A stretch of DNA of 64,000 bases from contig OX439132.1 in assembly GCA_949318235.1 (NCBI GenBank), positions 8,891,453-8,955,452 on the forward strand, in the 5' to 3' direction. Numbering within the stretch: position 1 is the stretch's first letter; each line of letters opens with the position of its first letter. Source of the stretch: Ecdyonurus torrentis. Taxonomy: Eukaryota; Arthropoda; Insecta; Ephemeroptera; Heptageniidae. A model generated the notes under the pieces. That model saw nothing but the letters and a program-made list of their open reading frames with translations, searched no databases and had not been told where the DNA came from. Of this stretch, positions 1 through 20,628 are shown piece after piece. The position numbers and the translations under genes were made by a program.

Positions 1-205
1 AAATCAAAAGTGTTAATTTAAAGTAAATACAAAATTAAATAGATGAATACATTATACAACAATATTTCCTTCTAAAGTTTACATTATATTTTAATATAAA
101 CATATTTATAAAGTCTTCCAAATATACCATACGAATATTTGAGTTGAGCTTCAAACATGTCTGGTTTTTCTTTTTATATATTTATAATACACATGTGAAA
201 ACTTT

Positions 206-241
<36 letters not shown>

Positions 242-2233
242 ATAAGAATAATAATCATTTTTAGTTTTGTTTGTTCTTGAACTTGAGTTACCCCTAAATT
301 ATATACAAATATATAACAAATATTTACATGAAAGTGTAGAGAAGAAATTAGAAAAAAAAGAAAGAAAAGTAGGAGAAGTTTGTGCGTAGTTAGTTAGATT
401 TTAAAAATAGAACAATCAGCTACTAAATGCTGATGCTTTTTTTTTTTTTTTTTTTTGTACTGTTGTACAAATTTTTAATTTAATTTTATCTTTGTTGTTA
501 ACAATTTTAATTTAATATAAAGTAATGAATAATATAAAATTATTATTTGATACTTTTATAATAATGAGCTTTTGAGATTAAAAACATCATAATCAAATTA
601 AATGAACGTAAAATTTATACGAGTTTAGCAGCTATATTTTCAATTATTTAATAATGAAAAGAATAAATTGTTTGGATAAAAATATTACAATAAAATTTTA
701 ATTTTTTATTATTGTTATTTTTTTTTAATAATGTGCTTATATATATATGTTTTTGTTTTTTGTCAAAATGGTTGTAAAATATATATATATGTATATTTCA
801 TTGTTATTAAAAAAAAATCTGAAACAATGCCAATGCTACATGTCAATGTTATTTCTTATTATTCTATTGTTATATTTGTATAAATAATTTTTTTTAAAGA
901 AGTATGATGCTGTGAATATATAGTCAAAAATATATAACGCAATATTTTAAATGAAGAGAAAAATATTAATCAAGAAAAGTGCACACTTACGTATATTAAA
1001 AAAAAAAAAAAAAAAAAGTTCTTCTATATACGCAAAATATTTCAATATTTTAACTCATTAAAGATTTTTATAGTGCATTGTATGCTGAATTAAAATACGT
1101 GTATTGAAAATATTACAATAGGAAATACGAAATTATAGTTACATCAGAGGATGCACTAACTATATGAGAGAGAGAGAGAGAGAGAGAGAAATGTATTGTT
1201 ATTATGCAATATCAAGATACAATTGTATTGGAAACTATTTGAATGCATCTGATGTGCGATCTATGTTATGATTGTAGAATTTTATTTTTTATAGTCTCTT
1301 CTTAAGCAACATACAAATATGAAGTAAAATGTTCAGGTTATTGGAAATAATAGAGGGTGATAATATAATAAAATATTCAACTTATTGTTTATAACATATA
1401 ATAATGAAATTAAAACCTTTTCACTTTAAATTTTAAAAATTTATACGCACAATCTTAGTAATAGAATGTTGGATACAACATTATTAAACTTAAACTTTTA
1501 TTCCATTAAATAACTGAGTATTTGAACGTGATATTTAAATTTCACTTGTGAAAATTTGTAAAGAATGAAGCTTGTTTGTAGGAATATGATTAAGGCTCTT
1601 GAAAAAAATATCCAGACTATTTTTTTGATTTGCATCCCACCATGAAAGCAAAAACAATTAGTTTTGCATTATCAATGCACACTAGAATAAAATTAAAAAA
1701 AAAAATAATAACTGAAGTCATAAATGTAAAGTAATTGTATAAGAACCAATGTTAATATTTCAATTTACATGATTCACCTACACTCTATACAGTATGTAAT
1801 TATGTATGCATATAAAGAAGACGGAGAGTGAAGTTACATTATGATAGCAATAATGCAGCTCTGCACATAATATTGCCTAAAGGTTTCTTGCAGCAGCACA
1901 GACTTGGAATATTAAGTTAAAAGTTGTTATATGTTTGTTATAATGCCGGACGTATAGATGTATTTATTCATGGTCGCCCTTGAACCTGAACTTAACAAGT
2001 AAGTAAACTCATGCATGAGTCGAGTGTTCAAGAGTGTGTAAAGGTGTGAGGAAAAGAAAAAATATATGTATATAATAATATGAGAGTTAGCTAGCCGACT
2101 GGTCTACTGCGCGAGTAAGCATGGTGCATCTCTTTTTTTTTTTTTTTTTTTTTTTTACTCAATAGTCACGATATTCAATTCACCTGCGCTTCACTCTCTT
2201 ACTAAGATCCTGCTCTTTAACTTACTTATTTGT

Positions 2234-2235
<2 letters not shown>
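1..2235. other. AT-rich non-coding stretch
   Basis: No gene is visible. The stretch holds homopolymers at 207-237 (A31), 437-456 (T20), 998-1017 (A20) and 2133-2156 (T24), and a short (GA)12 at 1166-1189. That GA tract lies between an imperfect inverted pair of ACATCAG...ATGCA (about 1141-1155 and 1234-1247). All frames are broken by frequent stops. Confidence 0.7.

Positions 2236-2324
<89 letters not shown>
2236..2324. repeat. (TA)n microsatellite, about 89 bp
   Basis: Uninterrupted TA dinucleotides. As a perfect palindrome the array can extrude cruciforms. Length in the real genome is likely polymorphic. Confidence 0.98.
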
Positions 2325-2326
<2 letters not shown>

Positions 2327-3055
2327 TCATTATCACGATTTAATTTTAACATAATTGGTGTACATAATATTGAAGAAACATATAATAAATTTCATTCATA
2401 AACGATTTTTCGTGAGTATTGTTATTATTATTATTATTGACAGTTTAATTGCATCAAATATTGCAAATTAAAATTTTGGAACGTGTAAAATGTAAAATAA
2501 TAATGTTTAAAATTTGCTTTGTTCTATAATATAATGAAGAAAAAAAAACTGAAACGGCAGTGCTTTGAAATATATATTCAATGTATTGGTAAGGTTTCAA
2601 AGCTTTTTCTTTTTTCATTCAATACACAGTATATTGGTATTTCAAACGTTTAAATTAACTCTCTATTTGGTTTGGCTTGTTATTTCTTTTTGACAAAAAA
2701 TATAAATTATATATAATAATAAAAAAAAAGCAATAAAATTGTACAGTACAATAACTTAAAATACATTTCGTGATTTTAATTGGATGTTGAAAAAATTGTT
2801 CAAACTAGAAAATTTTTCATGTACGTATTATATAAAATATATTATACATGTATTTATTATTTTATTTCATCTTTTTTTCCCACATAGGAAAAATTTCCCC
2901 GAAAGAGAACATTTTTTTACGGTTAAATTAGTAAAAACTTTTTCCATCAAACTTAACTAATTGCAACTTTGCTTTACTTAAACTTAATTAATTCTTTAAA
3001 AAAAACACACAAACAAGATAAAAAAAACACTTAAATTTAGGTTAAAAAGTGCTAC

Positions 3056-3056
<1 letters not shown>

Positions 3057-3127
<71 letters not shown>
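3057..3127. repeat. (TA)n microsatellite, about 70 bp
   Basis: Perfect TA array. It is followed within 60 bp by T18 (3181-3198) and then a GA tract (3267-3309), so three low-complexity classes sit within 250 bp. Confidence 0.97.
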
Positions 3128-3132
<5 letters not shown>

Positions 3133-3259
3133 TATTTAAGGTGACAAATTGCTTTTTCTCTTGTGAAAAAGTGACGTGACTTTTTTTTTTTTTTTTTTAA
3201 TTCTTTTCTGAAGTCTTTCTTTTTATAATTTCAACACTTCACAACACAATGATAGACAG

Positions 3260-3266
<7 letters not shown>

Positions 3267-3309
<43 letters not shown>
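3267..3309 (+). repeat. (AG)n microsatellite
   Basis: About 21 AG units, purines on the plus strand. Confidence 0.96.
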
Positions 3310-4936
<1,627 letters not shown>

Positions 4937-5144
4937 TGTATATATAAGCAAGAAAAAAAAAGAGGTAGAGATTATTATTTTTGTTTAAAGATAAAATTGG
5001 ACTTGAATTCTAATAGTTTCTTAAAATTGCTAACCTTTGTCAAAGCTGATGATTTTATGAATAACTGTTCTGTTAAGTAATTAGAATTATAGTATTGCAA
5101 CTTTGAATAATAATAGGATTTATTTACGTTGCGTATTACTTTTT

Positions 5145-5159
5145 GGGGGGGGGGGGGGG
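5145..5159 (+). repeat. Poly(G) run, 15 bp
   Basis: A run of 15 G in DNA that is only about one fifth G+C. It can form a G-quadruplex and is also a common place for assembly length errors. Confidence 0.95.
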
Positions 5160-5265
5160 TAAGTGGTCGTTCATTGCCATTTAGCTCATGAAATTTGAAT
5201 GAGGAAAACTATTAAGTATTACCAGTTAAAATAGTATATTTTATATTTTTTTTGTTATTGTATGA

Positions 5266-5268
<3 letters not shown>

Positions 5269-5339
<71 letters not shown>
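5269..5339 (-). repeat. (TC)n microsatellite, about 71 bp
   Basis: TC repeat with one phase interruption near 5304. Purines lie on the minus strand, the minority orientation in this window. Confidence 0.97.
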
Positions 5340-5342
<3 letters not shown>

Positions 5343-5426
5343 TGTGGGAAAATAAGTAAATATTGTTAAAATAATCATATATATAAATAATACTAATGAT
5401 GTAAAGTATCATGGTACATTCTAGAA

Positions 5427-5510
5427 TGAACACCAATATTTTTCATGATGGTGCTCATGGAGAACGTTGAAGATGGCAGCGAGAAAAAGAAGGAAACAGG
5501 TCGGTAAAAC
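5427..5510 (+). other. Short coding-like patch, unproven
   Basis: One open frame of 25 codons (ends at TAA near 5508-5510) uses unusually GC-balanced codons and reads MENVEDGSEKKKETGR from the ATG at 5458. It ends next to a weak donor-like AG/GTCGGT, and a CTAG acceptor-like step lies near 5424. A second frame starts at AAGATGGCAGC (5470) and reads a Lys/Arg-rich 65-codon peptide to 5664. I recognise no family. It could be a tiny exon, a pseudogene scrap or chance; I lean to chance. Confidence 0.15.
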
Positions 5511-5979
5511 AGCAAAGATTACACGTGTGCGAAAAAAAAACAAAAAAAAACTACCTGACTTGAGTTGCTTTATACGCATGTCTCACTATAATGTGGTAGA
5601 ATACACACAAAATTTGAAACAACAAGGAAAAAAACTCTACATAATTGCAATTATTTTAGTGTAAAAAAGTAACAGAATAATAATTTTTACATACAGCAGG
5701 TCATTATTTTAATCTCTCTGTCTTATTTTTGGAAACATGATTTGAATACAATTAACAATTATTTATAAAGACGAAAACCTTGCAGTGGAGAGATATTTAA
5801 ATCATATTAAAAAAACATAATTATACTGTAATATTCAAAATGTGTGTGTGTATATTATATATATATATATATATATTGAAGGCAATAAGAGAGAGGAATG
5901 GTTTCAAATTCAACTCTTTCTTGCCTTGGAAACTGTTGCACTAATTAAGAATATAATTATAAACCATAGATTAGGTGTC

Positions 5980-6001
5980 AAAAAAAAAAAAAAAAAAAAA
6001 A
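5980..6001 (+). repeat. Poly(A) run, 22 bp
   Basis: Uninterrupted A22, the cause of the Lys stretch in the overlapping plus frame and the Phe stretch in the minus frame. Confidence 0.95.
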
Positions 6002-6419
6002 CTAAAACAATTATTTTGAGTGTGAGTATATTATGTTTTAATATTTTAATAAACTTACAGCTAAGTGTCAATTTATAGATGCTAAACTTATTTGAAACTT
6101 TTAAGTCAAATATTCTAGCTAAGTACTGCACCACCAAATTAATAATAAATATATTATTCATTTATATTTAAAAGCAATAATGTATTTACTTTGGCAAAAG
6201 TATCCTATTTAAAAATGAATTCTAATATATCTCTATATTTTTTAATTTCATTAATTTTTGTTGTTGTGATTAAAATCTAATTTTGGTCATTTTTCTTCCT
6301 TATAAAGTTGCTTCATTGATTATAGAGGTTAAACAGAAAAGTGAAGAATGTTGTATGTACTAGGGTTGATCATTATGGTAATGTAGCACATTATAGTGGA
6401 TCACATATACATGAACAGT

Positions 6420-6720
6420 GAAGGGAGGAGTTGGCAGGAGCATCTGCACAGTCGGTCGGTCGGGTCGGCGCCCGACAAGGCCACCTTACTTACTCACTCA
6501 CTTACTTAGAGAGAGAGAGAGAAGGAGAGAGGGAGAGGGACGGTGTACGTATAATTAGCATACAATGAGATAGGGATAGAAGAGAGAGAGAGAGAGACAG
6601 AGAGAGAGAGAGAGAAAGAGAGAGACCATTTGCGTGGGAAAGAAGCAAAGTCAACACAGACATACTATAACCGCCCAAACTAGTTGGTCACCAAGGACCA
6701 CCAAAAACTGTATCTTGTAC
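6420..6720. other. Moderate-GC patch with broken GA tracts
   Basis: GC rises locally at 6430-6490 (GGTCGGTCGGGTCGGCGCCCGAC). This is followed by imperfect GA repeats at 6509-6535 and 6567-6626 and by a tandem GGTCACCAAGGACCACC-like segment near 6686-6705. Such GAGA-rich, relatively GC-rich islands in an AT desert can be regulatory, but no specific site is proven. Confidence 0.3.
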
Positions 6721-7384
6721 TTGAAATACGCAGTACACACAACTAACGAATTATATATAAGTATATAAAATATAAAAAGGGAGCCAACAACCTTTATTTT
6801 TTTTTTATAAAATATAGGTACATGAACAAGTTTTCATTGTTTATATATATAATATACATATAATATAATGTATATTACACACACATATAATGAAATACAT
6901 CATCTTAAATATATATTTTAAAAGAGAACAAGAAATGTAATCTGATATTTATGGATGTAGGCTTCGTACAAATAAATCTTTGAAAATATTACTTTAACTT
7001 TTCTTATTTTTTAAGATAACATAAAGGTATTATTATAATTATTATAAACTACTGTGCACAGTATTAAAATAAAATATATGTTATATAAAACATGTTATAT
7101 ATAATTATTTGTTTTAAAAAATAAAATCTAATAATTTGATGAAATCTATGCACGTCTCTCACATCAGAACAATTATCCTTATGAGAAACCTATTTATTTA
7201 GACTCCAAAATTAGTTTAAAGTATTTCCTGCATTCTTGCACAAAATTAGCATGCAGTATGATTTTTATATAGCATTGAAATATAAGATATTGAACACGTG
7301 TAGACTTTATTTTCGGTAAGGTATTTTTACTAAATATATTAAAATATATAATATAATACTATTGGAAGAATATAGGTGGGAGTT

Positions 7385-7407
7385 AAAAAAAAAAAAAAAA
7401 AAAAAAA
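7385..7407 (+). repeat. Poly(A) run, 23 bp
   Basis: Uninterrupted A23. The adjoining 7410-7540 has higher GC with a CACGTG E-box at 7433-7438. Confidence 0.95.
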
Positions 7408-7764
7408 CTGAGAATGGTAAAGCAAAAATGACCACGTGCCCTATAGCAAGTACAACCGGTCCCAAGATATGACCATGAAGATCAGCTTGTCTTATAAGCT
7501 ACTGGCACAGTTTTAGGCGCCTCTTTTCTTACCATACTCAATAATCATACTTACTAAAATAAAGTCCCGTATATTAGCACCCTCTCTACCCTTTTTTTTA
7601 AAGTATTATTAAATAACTTTTTATTAATAACGGATTATTACAATCATAATCATGATTATTCTTCTTCTTCTTCTCCTTCATAAGGCCGTTATTAATTTTA
7701 TTAACAAATTTCCAATCTTTAACATCGTTATGCCAATTTTTTTTTTTTTTTTTTTTTTTAAGTA

Positions 7765-7880
7765 TGTTCAGAGGTCAAGGTCCGACCTATGTGACCTTCA
7801 AGAAGTTAGCAACGTTGCCGAAATTAAGCAGACATGGCCCGCCCGCCAAGACACGCGCTGTACTACGTACAGATATATAA
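7765..7880. promoter_or_regulatory. GC patch with AGGTCA-type half-sites (candidate cis element)
   Basis: After a T23 run (7737-7759), the sequence shows AGGTCAAGG then GTGACCTTCAAG about 20 bp later, that is, two nuclear-receptor-like half-sites in opposite orientation. A GC-rich GGCCCGCCCGCC and a palindromic CTGTACTACGTACAG follow. The plus-strand open frame 7652-7885 crosses the T run and has no recognisable domain. Regulatory function is an inference from motifs only. Confidence 0.25.
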
Positions 7881-7899
7881 TGTAAAAAATAAATAAAGC

Positions 7900-8794
7900 A
7901 ACCTTATACAACGGCGAGTAATGCTTGACTTGTTACTTTTTTGGGAGAAGACGCAGGAAAAAAAACAAAACAAAACAAAAACTAACCATTTAAATTGCTT
8001 GTTTTAAAAGTCAACTAAACTTTTATTATTATTATTTTAACATAAACAATTTCCATTTTAGAAAATTACTATATTCTATATTGTAACTAATTTATAAGTA
8101 AGAACAATCAATGTATAAATTTGATTTTTTTATGACTTTGGAATGTATTTAAAATTTGAATCACGTATAAATTATAAAACTATTTGAAATATTAAACAGT
8201 CAAATTTTCATATATTTAACATAATGTCATAAAGAACCCCCTCTTCCATCTCTTCAATTTGAATTCAATACATTGAAACGAATGGAGAAAAAATAATTTA
8301 TAAAATAATTTAATCATTATATTTAAACAATGCCAAATTCAAATTATTAAGTATGTATAAAAAAAAAAATATTATATCCATAATTCATCTGGAAAAAAAT
8401 AAAGAAAAGAATGCAAACATCGTGTTTCATTAATTTGAAATTTAAGTAAATTTTAAATTATATACATTGATCTTCAAGCAAAAATGTAAATTATTTTATA
8501 GAGATGCTCCAAATGTTACGTTAGCATTCTATATTTCATAATAATCATAACATCGTTATAAAAAAAAGTGTTATAAGACTTTTTTTAGTTATAAAATATT
8601 GTATAAACAAGTAGTGGGTATGACATGACACTGATAGGTGTGCTCATTATGTAAGTTTACTACAAATGTGACGGGTATTACCTTAGTCTATATAATTTGG
8701 CCTTGATTTCATGCGAACTTTTTTAAGCAGAGGATGCAAAGAAGGAAAAAAAAATCTATATCTCAGAGAAGGGAGAGAAATATAGTATGTTATA

Positions 8795-8798
<4 letters not shown>
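7900..8798. other. AT-rich non-coding stretch
   Basis: Nothing beyond short A/T runs. Confidence 0.6.

Positions 8799-8842
<44 letters not shown>
8799..8842 (+). repeat. (GA)22 microsatellite
   Basis: Perfect GA array. Its right flank, read on the minus strand, contains ACTGACCCG, the same nine bases that precede the B-box-like sequence of the SINE-like copy near 18.0 kb. Confidence 0.97.
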
Positions 8843-8845
<3 letters not shown>

Positions 8846-9386
8846 AAAAATCATTTTAAATTTTCGGGTCAGTGGGCTGAAAAGTTATAAAATAAAGTAA
8901 ATAAGACACGTGGAACTCTTTTTTTTTTTTTTCAAACCCCCTCCCGACTTTTTTTTTTATTTTTATTATTATTACTGTAATATGTTTAAATGTATTTTGT
9001 TTTAAATAATCATTGCATGATACGTATAATTTTTATTGTATATAGTGTAAACATGAAATATAAAAAATACATATCGCACGCAATATAAGATTTTTATTTA
9101 TATATAATATATATTTAGCATGTAATCTTTACATAAGTCAGTAAATAAATGAGACATTTTATATTTTAATATCATGTGATATATTATAAGAAGAAAAATA
9201 AGAATAAAAAGATGAGAAAAAGCGCGTTGTTGGTACTGGTTTCTTAAAATAAAAATTACAAAAAAGAAGGTCGTAAAATTGGTCTGCTTTATTGGAGGGC
9301 GCAGTGTACACTAGTTTATAATACTTTTTTTTCTCTCTTCTCGTCCCTCTTACCCAAGAAATACGTACAGTATATAAGTAACCGGT

Positions 9387-15497
<6,111 letters not shown>

Positions 15498-17353
15498 TAC
15501 TTTTATACAAATTGCATTATAAATAACAGGTCATAAACTTAGTCCTAGAAGTAAAATAAGCACAAACACGTGTTTAGTAATAATAAGATTTGTTAGAGAG
15601 AATGAATAAGTAATTTTCATAAGTAATCCTACATAATATTTTTAATACAAAAGCTAACTTGTGTTAAAATGTATTAAATAGTTCATGAAAGCTACTGTAA
15701 CAAACAAAATAATAAATTATGATAAAATAAATAAAACACGTATAAATTTATGTATGGTAACCCTCATTAAAAAATTTCTAGTCTTGGTGCAGAAGTTTCT
15801 TCAACAAAGTATTTTGAAAGATGTTTCCACAATATTAAAGGATAGAAAATTAATCAAAGCGCGTTCTCTTCCAACACCACCTCTTATTAGCTATAGCATT
15901 TGAAGCCGGTAACATCTATTAATATATTTGCCATTTCAAATTATTTTCAAAAATAAAAATTTAGTTTGATTTTACTCTGAATATATTACGAATGTGCATT
16001 AAATTTTGATTTGAACTATGACCTTCAATTTATATTATTATTATTACAGTATAGTTACATACGAAGCGCAAGCGCACAAATTAATAGAGGCGGAGTGACT
16101 TATATCTACATATTGCTCTAGGGGCGTGCACAAAATATATTACCCATGATGTAGTGATAAATAAATCTTTTAATTCATGCATGGGTTAACCTAAGATATA
16201 CTTCATTCAGTGGAAAATTACTGTGCACAAAATCCGCAATTCGCAATTCCAATTTCAATAAAAAAAAAAAAAAAAACAGTAATTACAAAAGCAATACTTT
16301 TGTTACTTTATTGAAGGTTATTGTGGAAGATTTTATTGAATTAAGTTTTGTAAATAAGAAATTAAAAATCAATACATATTATTTTCAAGTTAAATAAACT
16401 TCTTTTTTATAAATTATTTATTTATTTCTGTAAATAAAAGACTAAAAAAAAAGTAAACCAATAATAGCAATAAAAATTTCTATACAAAAAAAAACTACAA
16501 CACTGAAATTACATTAAAAAACGTTTTGTAATAAAATAGAAAATTGGATAGTAAAAACAGATTGCATTAAAAATAAACGGGAGAGAGAGAGAGAGAGAGA
16601 GAGAATAAAAAGCAGTGCATTTTATTACGTTTTCACGTCATGCGATTTTATCAACTACTCGTTTTGCTAATAACGCTGAAGTCATAAGATTCATTTTGTT
16701 TTGAATTCATACGAATTATGAACTGTATTTACATTCTTTGCTATTGAGACTAAATAAAGATTTAAAACTGAAATGCACTTAATTTAAAAAAACCAAGTAT
16801 AAAATATGTTTGTTGCATTATCTTTTTGTGTTTTTATGAGTTAAAAAAAATGCTAAGTACAGAAACTGTTTTTTAAAATTTATTTTACGAGTAAGTTAAT
16901 TTATAGAATTTAAACTTATATGATAAAAATTTTGTTTAAAAACTGAACCCGTTATTTGAGTTTAAAAATAATAAATCTTGTGATACTTTTACGTACTGTA
17001 ATTGTGTGTGTGTTTTTCTAAATGTATACACATAAATTATAACACCTACTATAAAAATAAGAATGTTATATAGTGATAAAAAAAATTCCATTAAACTAAA
17101 TTACATATGCAAAAATGTTGTTTATATTTAAATATATATATAGGTGAAAACTATGTTGATAGAAATTAAGTTAAGAAAGAAATTAATTTTCTTTCTCCGT
17201 CCCAAATTCCAATTCATATATACCTATACACTAAACAGTATCTGCACATTAACCTGGGTCATGAAGAGGTCAGGTCAAATTTTTGTAAGAAGGAGTTAAA
17301 CAGGAAGTTGAATTTTGATATTTGACAGTGGAGAGAAGTAGCAGTGACACAAT

Positions 17354-17356
<3 letters not shown>
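15498..17356. other. AT-rich non-coding stretch
   Basis: No gene. A small GC-higher patch at 16050-16145 (AAGCGCAAGCGCAC and GGCGGAGTGAC) stands out, with A17 at 16260-16276 and (GA)n at 16580-16604. The 72-codon frame at 15685-15903 is free of microsatellite but matches nothing I recognise. Confidence 0.6.

Positions 17357-17392
<36 letters not shown>
17357..17392 (+). repeat. (GA)18 microsatellite
   Basis: Perfect GA array with a GC-balanced left flank that includes AGGTCAGGTCA at 17268-17278. Confidence 0.96.
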
Positions 17393-17395
<3 letters not shown>

Positions 17396-17807
17396 AAGAA
17401 TAAGTTGTTCTCCGGAAACACTGGTTTAGCTAAGAAAAAAACATTTACATTGCCCTAGCAATTTTTTTTTATTATAATCCAAGCAGTTTTTTCATGAGGC
17501 AAACAAAATATCATATTTTACTATAAACTAACTTTTTGTTCATTTGAATGAAAAGAAAACATACAAATGACAGACTCATGGAACTACGGAATACGGAGAA
17601 AGCTCTTACTTGTATTTAAATAGCTAGTTGTATACTAGTAATGTTTATATTTACTATGTAATTTTTTTTATATAAATAAAAAATCTAAGTATAAATTTAA
17701 GAGACTTATATACTTTGGGTTGTGTTATGTGTTAGGGTCGATGAACTAACTGGGTAGCTAAAGCTTAATGAGCCCGCACTATACATACGACCCCGCAGCT
17801 CTATGAG

Positions 17808-17810
<3 letters not shown>

Positions 17811-17862
<52 letters not shown>
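17811..17862 (+). repeat. (GA)26 microsatellite
   Basis: Perfect GA array. On the minus strand it is the CT tail of the SINE-like head described next. Confidence 0.97.
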
Positions 17863-17865
<3 letters not shown>

Positions 17866-17945
17866 TGCGGTAATCAAACCTCACTGCAAAAGTTATATAC
17901 TACATTATAATAATTGTTGTTACCACTTTCACTGTCCTGTCCAAT
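17863..17945 (-). mobile_element. tRNA-derived SINE-like remnant, minus strand
   Basis: Read on the minus strand, an A-box-like CAGTGAAAGTGGTAAC (17919-17934) is followed about 45 bp later by a B-box-like GGTTTGATTACC (17869-17880), then CGCAAAG and a CT tract (17862 down to 17811). Order and spacing match an internal RNA polymerase III promoter of the tRNA type. The boxes are imperfect, so this is a decayed SINE or tRNA-like relic, not a gene. Confidence 0.35.
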
Positions 17946-17964
17946 CAAACAGTAAAATATCAAG

Positions 17965-18019
17965 CAAATAACGTAGCAGTAAGTAGATACTGACCCGGGT
18001 TCAATTCCCTTTGCATTCA

Positions 18020-18022
<3 letters not shown>
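17965..18022 (+). mobile_element. tRNA-derived SINE-like remnant, plus strand
   Basis: Plus strand: ACGTAGCAGTAAG (A-box-like, 17971-17983), then GACCCGGGTTCAATTCCC (17992-18009), a very good tRNA T-arm/B box, then a CT tail. The box spacing is shorter than in a normal tRNA, implying an internal deletion. It sits back to back with the minus-strand copy, each with a CT tail pointing outward. Confidence 0.45.

Positions 18023-18096
<74 letters not shown>
18023..18096 (-). repeat. (TC)n microsatellite, about 74 bp
   Basis: TC array with one phase slip at 18051, directly following the SINE-like B box. Confidence 0.97.
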
Positions 18097-18099
<3 letters not shown>

Positions 18100-18574
18100 G
18101 CATTTAAACTTTTATGACCTCCATATATACATATTCTAATCAAGTGTTTGACTTGTTTTCTCTCACTCTATTAATATAATATTTAAGAACACATGTCGTT
18201 AATTATTACATACCAATATCATTTATGTATATTACTATTATATATGAACCATAAAAAAAATCAAATTACTTTTTTTTTTCTTATCGTGTACTTAATTTAG
18301 GTTAGCATTATAATGCTAGGGGGATGCTTCTGTATATAGCATGTTATTTTATAATGAAGTCAAGTAATAACGGTATACTTATTCTCAATATGGTTTTTAC
18401 TCATTAGTAAGAAACTATATTATAAATTATATATATGTGGAGATTAATATCCTCTATATAGCAAATTATATTTTATTTACCATCACGATTTTGTGTGGTT
18501 ATATACAAAAAGGCTTTGGGATTATAGTGGATAATATAATAGCTTTATTTACTATAATTTTCAAACAGTAAATA

Positions 18575-18578
<4 letters not shown>

Positions 18579-18653
<75 letters not shown>
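18579..18653. repeat. (AT)n microsatellite, about 75 bp
   Basis: Perfect AT array. Confidence 0.98.
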
Positions 18654-18656
<3 letters not shown>

Positions 18657-20600
18657 CTACAAAATTTAATTTTTTCATTATGATGTAAATGAATATTTCA
18701 GTTAAGTGAAGTGTAAAATCCTTTACACACATGTTTTTTTTATTACGTTATAGAGAGAAAAGAGAAATTTTATTTATTTTAATTTTTAAATTAAAAGTTC
18801 TTTTGTATTTAAACTCTACACTAAAACACACGCAATATTAAAAAATAACGTATATTTACACGTTATTGCTCATTAGTTTAAAATAAAAAGGAATGTACAG
18901 TAAAAAAATATTGAAATAGTATAACATTTTAATCATTCGTTCATATAAAAGCTTATTAAAATCGTTTTCAGTCTGTGATTAATACAATCAACCCTTTCAA
19001 TTAATAATAATAAAAAAGAGATACAATTTTCAAATTAACAATGATTTGATGTGAATATTTTGTATAAATTTTTAACTCCATATATAACAAGATTAACAAC
19101 TCGTCGAAAGATATAATATATTTATTGTTGACTGATTTCACTATACTCGTAATTATTTATACGCCAATGAGCTTAACTATGTTCAATAATGATAATAAAG
19201 GATTAATAACAAAATCCCTCTTGTTAATATGTATCGTAATTATATTTTACTGAACTTATTTACATGCGAGTACTAACACTAACCTGTGAGGTGTGCTATA
19301 TTAATATTTGAAAGAAGAAAATTATTTACTCAATCATCATAATGTTTCACCTTGAACAAGGTCGTATTTTCAAAGTAATAATTATCACATTATATACTTA
19401 TAATTATTTACAATACTTTACAGTTCAATTGAATTGCTAATTTGAGCAAATAGGGCAGTTTTTTTATATAGTTTGATATTTACTTTCATTTTTACAGTTG
19501 AGGTGTGTCCATGAGTTATATAATTTTCACTTATTTTGTCATTAAAGAAATATAAAAAAATTGAGAAAATATTCTTATCTGTAAGAGGTCAATGAATCTA
19601 TATATAAATAAGAAGTGTTATTGATTTTTATAATTTTCAATACAATATTAAACAATTTCTCTGTAAATAATGCAATTTATGAAGTAATATTTGTAATTAT
19701 ATTTTGCAGGTGATGAAAAAAAAAAAAAAAAAAAAAAGTTCACTAAGTATTTTATAAAAATTTAATTTGAACTATTAGTTTTACTAGATAATTGATGGGA
19801 AAAAAAATAGAATACAAGTCCAAACATGAAAATACAACAAAAACGCTACGTTCAAAATTATTAAACACAACAAAATTATATATATAAAAAGATGTAAAGA
19901 ATAATTTTATCATTTAATTTTAAAGGGTGAGGGCGAAAAAAAATCTCAGATGACTTAAGAGTTTTTGATAAAAATGACGTCATTATTAACCTTGGTTGAT
20001 TAAAAAGGTTCACTGACATTTATTTATCAAATATATATTTTTCAATGTGACATCATGTGTAAGCGGTGGGTCATAATAAAGGATTTTTATTTAAATAATT
20101 AAATTTTATGTTTGTTTTATAATAATAATAAGTTTTTAAATAAGAGAGAAATAAATACTATATTCTCTTGTCTGTCGTCGCTGTTGATGAAGCTTGTCAT
20201 GTCATAGCCATACTTTAAACAAACACCTGCGTTTGATAGAAGAAACAAGAGTGATATTATTAAATGATAAACTCTTCTGACCATTCAGGAAAAAAAAAAA
20301 AAAAAAAAAAAAAGGGATAAAACTTTTATTTTATATTTTCAGTTGCAATAAATGTTTGTATTTTTACTTTATGTCATGGGTATATTTTATACCAATAATA
20401 AAAAATTATATTTGTTACATAGAATACCGGGAAAATCCTTTGATACCCTTAGAATGTTCGTTGTGCTTTAAATTTTAATAAACTGTTCAAAGAAATATAC
20501 TTCGTTAGAATTTTTTTTTAATGAAATACTTTTTCAATGGTATTGCTAAACGATTACCAATATGCATTAATCAATAAATTAAAAGAGTTGTTGAGTATGC

Positions 20601-20628
20601 AAAAAAAAAAAAAAAAAAAAAAAAAAAA
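20601..20628 (+). repeat. Poly(A) run, 28 bp
   Basis: A28 adjoining a GC-richer 90-bp segment on its 3' side. The polarity (A run before GC-rich unique DNA) is the reverse of a plus-strand retroposon tail. Confidence 0.95.

Noticed and set aside
1141..1247. ACATCAG...ATGCA inverted pair around the GA tract as a MITE.
   Set aside because: Only about 12 matched bases with gaps, no target duplication; consistent with chance.
7800..7840. GCCGAAATTAAGCAGACATGGCCCG resembles the box C region of 5S rRNA.
   Set aside because: The match is about 25 bases with gaps and nothing upstream or downstream continues it; likely chance in a GC patch.
7815..7850. ATTAAGCAGACATGGCCCG...ACACGC looked like the middle of U6 snRNA.
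   Set aside because: Spacing is wrong and the conserved U6 5' and 3' parts are absent.
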